From the NCBI GenBank assembly GCA_001768125.1, contig MENB01000093.1:1-8101 (forward strand): a stretch of 8,101 nt of DNA. Reading direction: 5' to 3'. The translations under genes and the position numbers were made by a program. Shown here piece after piece: positions 5,478 through 8,101 of this stretch; within the stretch, counting starts at the first letter, position 1, and each line of letters begins with the position of its first letter. Under the pieces are notes generated by a model, which saw nothing but the letters and a program-made list of their open reading frames with translations, was not told the DNA's origin and searched no databases. The stretch comes from Armatimonadetes bacterium RBG_19FT_COMBO_69_19 (lineage in GTDB: Bacteria; Sysuimicrobiota; Sysuimicrobiia; Sysuimicrobiales; Kaftiobacteriaceae).

Positions 5478-6659
5478 ATGGATCACACGATCGTTGAACA
5501 GATCGAGCGCCGCCGCGCCTCGATCATCGGTTTCCTCGCCGGCCTCGTGCGCGCGGAGTCCACGAACCCGCCCGGGGACACCCGGAAGGTCGCGGACCTC
5601 ATCGCCGCACGGCTGCGGGGCAGCAGCGTGGACTTCCAGATCCTTAGCGAGGAGCTGCGCAAGCCCAACGTCATCGCCCGGCTGGGCTCGGGGCATCCCG
5701 ACCTTCTCTTCACCTCCCACATGGACACCGTCCCCGTGGGCAACCTCAAGGCCTGGCGGCACGAGCCCTTCGGCGCGGAGATCGTCGGGACCCGGATGCA
5801 CGGCCGGGGGGCGGCGGATGCCAAGGCCTCGCTGGCCGGGATGGTGGCGGCGGTGGAGGCCCTGGGCACGGTGCTCCCCCTGCGGGGCACGCTCACCCTG
5901 ACCGCGGTGAGCGATGAGGAAGTCGGTGGGGTCAAAGGCACGGAGTACCTCGTCGACCGCGGCCTGCTGCACCCCGACCACGTCGTGGTGGGGGAGATCA
6001 CGGGCAACCGGCTGGCGACCGCCGAGAAGGGCGTCCTCTGGCTGCGGATCACGACGCACGGCCGGGCCGCCCACGGCAGTACCCCCTGGGAAGGCAGCAA
6101 TGCCATTTCCGCCATGCTGCGGGTCCTGGGCGCGATCGAGGCGCGCATCGGCGGGCCCCTCGGCACCCTCGCGCATCCGCTCACGCCGCCGCCGTCACTG
6201 TCGATCGGCACCATCCGCGGGGGCGTCGCCACGAACGTCGTCCCCGACTGGTGCGAGGCCACCATCGACCGCCGCACCCTGCCCAACGAGACCATCCCCG
6301 AGGCCGTGGCGCAGATGGAGCGGGTCATCGCGGATCTCCAGCGGGCCGATCCGCAACTGCAGGCGGACGTGGAGGTCATCCAGTCCGGGCCGCCGATCGA
6401 AACCTCACCGCAGTCGCCCATCGTGCAGGCCGCGCAGGCGGTGGCCCGGGAACTGCAGCTGCCGTCCGACCCGGTGGGCTACCACCAGGCCAGCGACGGC
6501 CGCTTCTTCGCCGAGCGCGGCATCCCCACGATCCTCTTCGGCCCGGGCGATCCGGAGCTGGCCCACACCGTGAACGAATCGGTGGATGTCAACGAGGTCG
6601 TCACCGCGGCGAAGTTCTACGCCCTGCTCGCGTTCCGCATGCTGAGCGAGCAGAGCTAG
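5478..6659 (+). CDS. M20 family metallohydrolase (ArgE/DapE-like), second copy
   Basis: A 393-residue di-zinc amidohydrolase related to the protein at 649-1788 but clearly diverged. Likely ligands and catalytic residues are His81 and Asp83 (SHMDTVPVG), Asp114 (GRGAADAKAS), Glu147/Glu148 (SDEEVGG), Glu173 (GEITGN) and His363 (ELAHTVNE). The lid domain contains GRAAHGSTPWEGSNA and the conserved GGVATNVVPDWCEATIDRRTLP run. The order and spacing fit acetylornithine deacetylase/succinyl-diaminopimelate desuccinylase-like enzymes, including peptidases of the same fold, so the substrate is open. ATG 5478 gives the family's normal N-terminus. No free Shine-Dalgarno is seen because the upstream purine run is in the hairpin. 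The stop at 6657-6659 overlaps the ribosome binding site of the acyl-CoA dehydrogenase gene, so those two probably share a transcript. Confidence 0.9.
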   Translation: MDHTIVEQIERRRASIIGFLAGLVRAESTNPPGDTRKVADLIAARLRGSSVDFQILSEELRKPNVIARLGSGHPDLLFTSHMDTVPVGNLKAWRHEPFGAEIVGTRMHGRGAADAKASLAGMVAAVEALGTVLPLRGTLTLTAVSDEEVGGVKGTEYLVDRGLLHPDHVVVGEITGNRLATAEKGVLWLRITTHGRAAHGSTPWEGSNAISAMLRVLGAIEARIGGPLGTLAHPLTPPPSLSIGTIRGGVATNVVPDWCEATIDRRTLPNETIPEAVAQMERVIADLQRADPQLQADVEVIQSGPPIETSPQSPIVQAAQAVARELQLPSDPVGYHQASDGRFFAERGIPTILFGPGDPELAHTVNESVDVNEVVTAAKFYALLAFRMLSEQS

Positions 6660-6664
6660 AGGAG
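6658..6664 (+). promoter_or_regulatory. Ribosome binding site of the acyl-CoA dehydrogenase gene
   Basis: AGAGGAG, 6 bases before ATG 6671, overlaps the TAG stop of the M20 gene. It fixes the start at 6671 even though the frame is open far upstream inside the M20 gene. Confidence 0.7.
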
Positions 6665-6670
6665 ATAGCG

Positions 6671-7873
6671 ATGGAGTTCGCGCTGGCCGAGCATCAGCAG
6701 ATGACCGCGCAGATGGTGCGCGAGTTCGCCCAGACCGAGGTGGGCCCGCGGATCAAGGAGCTCGACCGCGCCCAGCAGTTCGACCGCTCGATCCTGGGGT
6801 CGATGGCAGCCTTGGGCATCCTCGGCCTGTGCATCCCGGAGCGCTACGGCGGCGCGGGGATGGACTATGTCAGCCTCGGGCTGGCCTGCGAGGAGCTCGA
6901 GTACGTGGACACCTCGCTGCGCGTGATCATGTCCGTGCACGCCGGGCTGAACAGCCTCACCCTGCTCAGCTGGGGCACCGAGGAGCAGAAGCAGCGCTAC
7001 CTCGTGCCGCAGGCCCGCGGGGAGAAGATCGCCACCTACGCGCTCACCGAGCCCGCGGCCGGGAGCGACGCGGTCGGCATCCGCACAACCGCGTCGCGGG
7101 ACGGAGCAGGCTACGTGCTGAGCGGCGAGAAGCTGTGGATCTCGCTGGCCGACGTGGCGGACCACTTCATCGTCTTCGGCTGGACCGACCCGGCGAAGCA
7201 GCGCTCGCGCGACCACAGCGGCCTCAGCGCGTTCATCATCACGCGCGACATGAACGGGGTGCGCACCGGAACGATCCACGGCAAGCTCGGCATCCGCGCC
7301 GGCAACACCGGGTCGATCGTGATGGACGAGGCGCGCGTCCCCGCCGGGAACCTGCTCGGCCAGGAGGGCGAGGGGTTCCGCATCGCCATGTTCGCCCTCG
7401 ACCAGGGCCGCTACACCGTGGCCGCGGGGGCGACCGGCCTCATCCGGGCGTGCCTCGACGCGAGCGTGAAGTACGCGAAGGAGCGGACGACGTTCGGCCG
7501 GCCGATCGCCGAGCACCAGCTGGTGAAGGAGATGATCGCCGGGATGGTGCGCGACTACGAGATCAGCCGCCTCCTGTACCTGCGCTCGGGCTGGATGAAG
7601 AACCAGGGACTGCGCAACTCGCGGGAGACCTCGCTCGCCAAGTGGTACGCCACCGTGGCCAGCGAGCGCGCCGCCGGCGATGCCGTCGAGGTGCACGGCG
7701 CGTACGGGTACTCCGATGACTACCCGGTGGAGCGCTTCTACCGCAACAGCAAGGGTGCGGTGATCTACGAAGGGACCCGCGAGATCCACACCCTGATGCA
7801 GGCCGACTACGCGCTCGGGTTCCGCCAGGACCGCCCGACGCGCGCGCAGCTGCCGAAATGGCCGTTTGAATGA
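6671..7873 (+). CDS. Acyl-CoA dehydrogenase family protein
   Basis: A 400-residue FAD-dependent acyl-CoA dehydrogenase, which introduces an alpha-beta double bond into acyl-CoA and passes electrons to ETF. The N-terminal helical domain starts MEFALAEHQQ. Signature 1 is YALTEPAAGSD (123-133), followed by GEKLWIS in the middle beta domain. The C-terminal helical domain contains RTTFGRPIAEHQLVKEMIAGM and GDAVEVHGAYGYSDDYPVERFYRNSK. The catalytic base is probably Glu367 in VIYEGTREIH. The full length and intact motifs indicate an active enzyme. The subfamily (short-chain, branched-chain or glutaryl-CoA-like) cannot be decided here. It follows the M20 gene by 11 bases with its own strong ribosome binding site, and its stop overlaps the next start (ATGA). 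The pairing with M20 suggests amino-acid or N-acyl-amino-acid breakdown, which is inference. Confidence 0.93.
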   Translation: MEFALAEHQQMTAQMVREFAQTEVGPRIKELDRAQQFDRSILGSMAALGILGLCIPERYGGAGMDYVSLGLACEELEYVDTSLRVIMSVHAGLNSLTLLSWGTEEQKQRYLVPQARGEKIATYALTEPAAGSDAVGIRTTASRDGAGYVLSGEKLWISLADVADHFIVFGWTDPAKQRSRDHSGLSAFIITRDMNGVRTGTIHGKLGIRAGNTGSIVMDEARVPAGNLLGQEGEGFRIAMFALDQGRYTVAAGATGLIRACLDASVKYAKERTTFGRPIAEHQLVKEMIAGMVRDYEISRLLYLRSGWMKNQGLRNSRETSLAKWYATVASERAAGDAVEVHGAYGYSDDYPVERFYRNSKGAVIYEGTREIHTLMQADYALGFRQDRPTRAQLPKWPFE

Positions 7874-8101
7874 CTGCGGCCTTCGAGTGTGAGGTCCGCT
7901 TTCGCGTCGCCGATATCGACGCGTTCCATCGGCGGCTGGCGGCGCTCGGCGCCGCCCTGCGGGAGCCCTACGCCTTCACCGACCACTACTACCAGCCCCG
8001 CGGGATGCGCTGGGATCCGCGCGCGCAGGCCCTCCGCATCCGGGAGATGTCCCCCGAGGCGGATAGCGAGATTCTCCTCTCCCATGTCGAAATGACCTCC
8101 G
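7870..8101 (+). CDS. CYTH-domain protein (class IV adenylate cyclase / triphosphatase-like), N-terminal part
   Basis: An open frame of 77 codons running off the right edge, starting at ATG 7870, which overlaps the acyl-CoA dehydrogenase stop. The N-terminus MTAAFECEVRFRVADIDAF fits the first strand of the CYTH fold; the hallmark ExExK appears as ECEVR (Glu6, Glu8, Arg10). Further CYTH features are LAALGA, the acidic-aromatic FTDHYYQP and the strand ALRIRE, in the expected order. Family members bind triphosphates with divalent metal inside a beta tunnel and act as class IV adenylate cyclases, thiamine triphosphatases or inorganic triphosphatases. Which one applies cannot be told from the N-terminal half. 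The last metal ligands lie beyond the window. Confidence 0.8.
   Translation, partial: MTAAFECEVRFRVADIDAFHRRLAALGAALREPYAFTDHYYQPRGMRWDPRAQALRIREMSPEADSEILLSHVEMTS

Noticed and set aside
6656..7789. Long antisense open frame of 377 codons opposite the acyl-CoA dehydrogenase gene
   Set aside because: It has no motif and a shadow composition; the sense frame is a complete acyl-CoA dehydrogenase.

Overview
The window is GC-rich bacterial DNA. All recognisable genes lie on the + strand, and several junctions are ATGA-type overlaps. I see no mobile element, tRNA, rRNA or CRISPR array. The gene content is a Fpg/Nei glycosylase, two ArgE/DapE-like M20 hydrolases, a SAM hydrolase, a CcdA/DsbE-like redox pair, a secreted S41 protein, an acyl-CoA dehydrogenase and a CYTH protein. 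This suits an uncultured, free-living, probably heterotrophic bacterium. The DsbE-like type of thioredoxin hints at a Terrabacteria-side lineage (Actinobacteria, Chloroflexi or a neighbouring candidate phylum), but that is a guess.

Layout. 1-491: C-terminal part of a Fpg/Nei DNA glycosylase. 495-638: a 47-codon relic of a second glycosylase (MutM) in which the normal N-terminus is joined in frame to the normal C-terminus. 649-1788: M20 deacylase, overlapping by one base a SAM hydroxide adenosyltransferase (1788-2573). 2637-2665: a good sigma-70-like promoter. 2686-3201: a secreted thioredoxin-fold protein interrupted by one in-frame TGA, overlapping a CcdA membrane protein (3198-3926). 4051-5403: exported PDZ/S41 protein. 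5434-5469: a perfect 14-bp hairpin. 5478-6659: second M20 deacylase. 6671-7873: acyl-CoA dehydrogenase. 7870 to the end: start of a CYTH-domain protein, cut by the window edge.

The main discovery is at 2686-3201. The TGA falls exactly on the first cysteine of the thioredoxin CxxC motif (FWAPW-TGA-ITC). The same frame then continues with a well-conserved domain to a stop that overlaps ccdA. A hairpin with a CGGGU loop lies 24 bases after the TGA, in the range used by bacterial SECIS elements. The simplest reading is a selenocysteine (UxxC) exported thiol-redox protein in an operon with CcdA, the membrane carrier that normally supplies such proteins with electrons. A recent nonsense mutation is the main alternative. 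Conventional gene callers would report two fragments and miss it.

Secondary points are the internally deleted mutM relic, loss of the canonical general-base lysine in the S41 protein, and the perfect hairpin directly before the second M20 gene.
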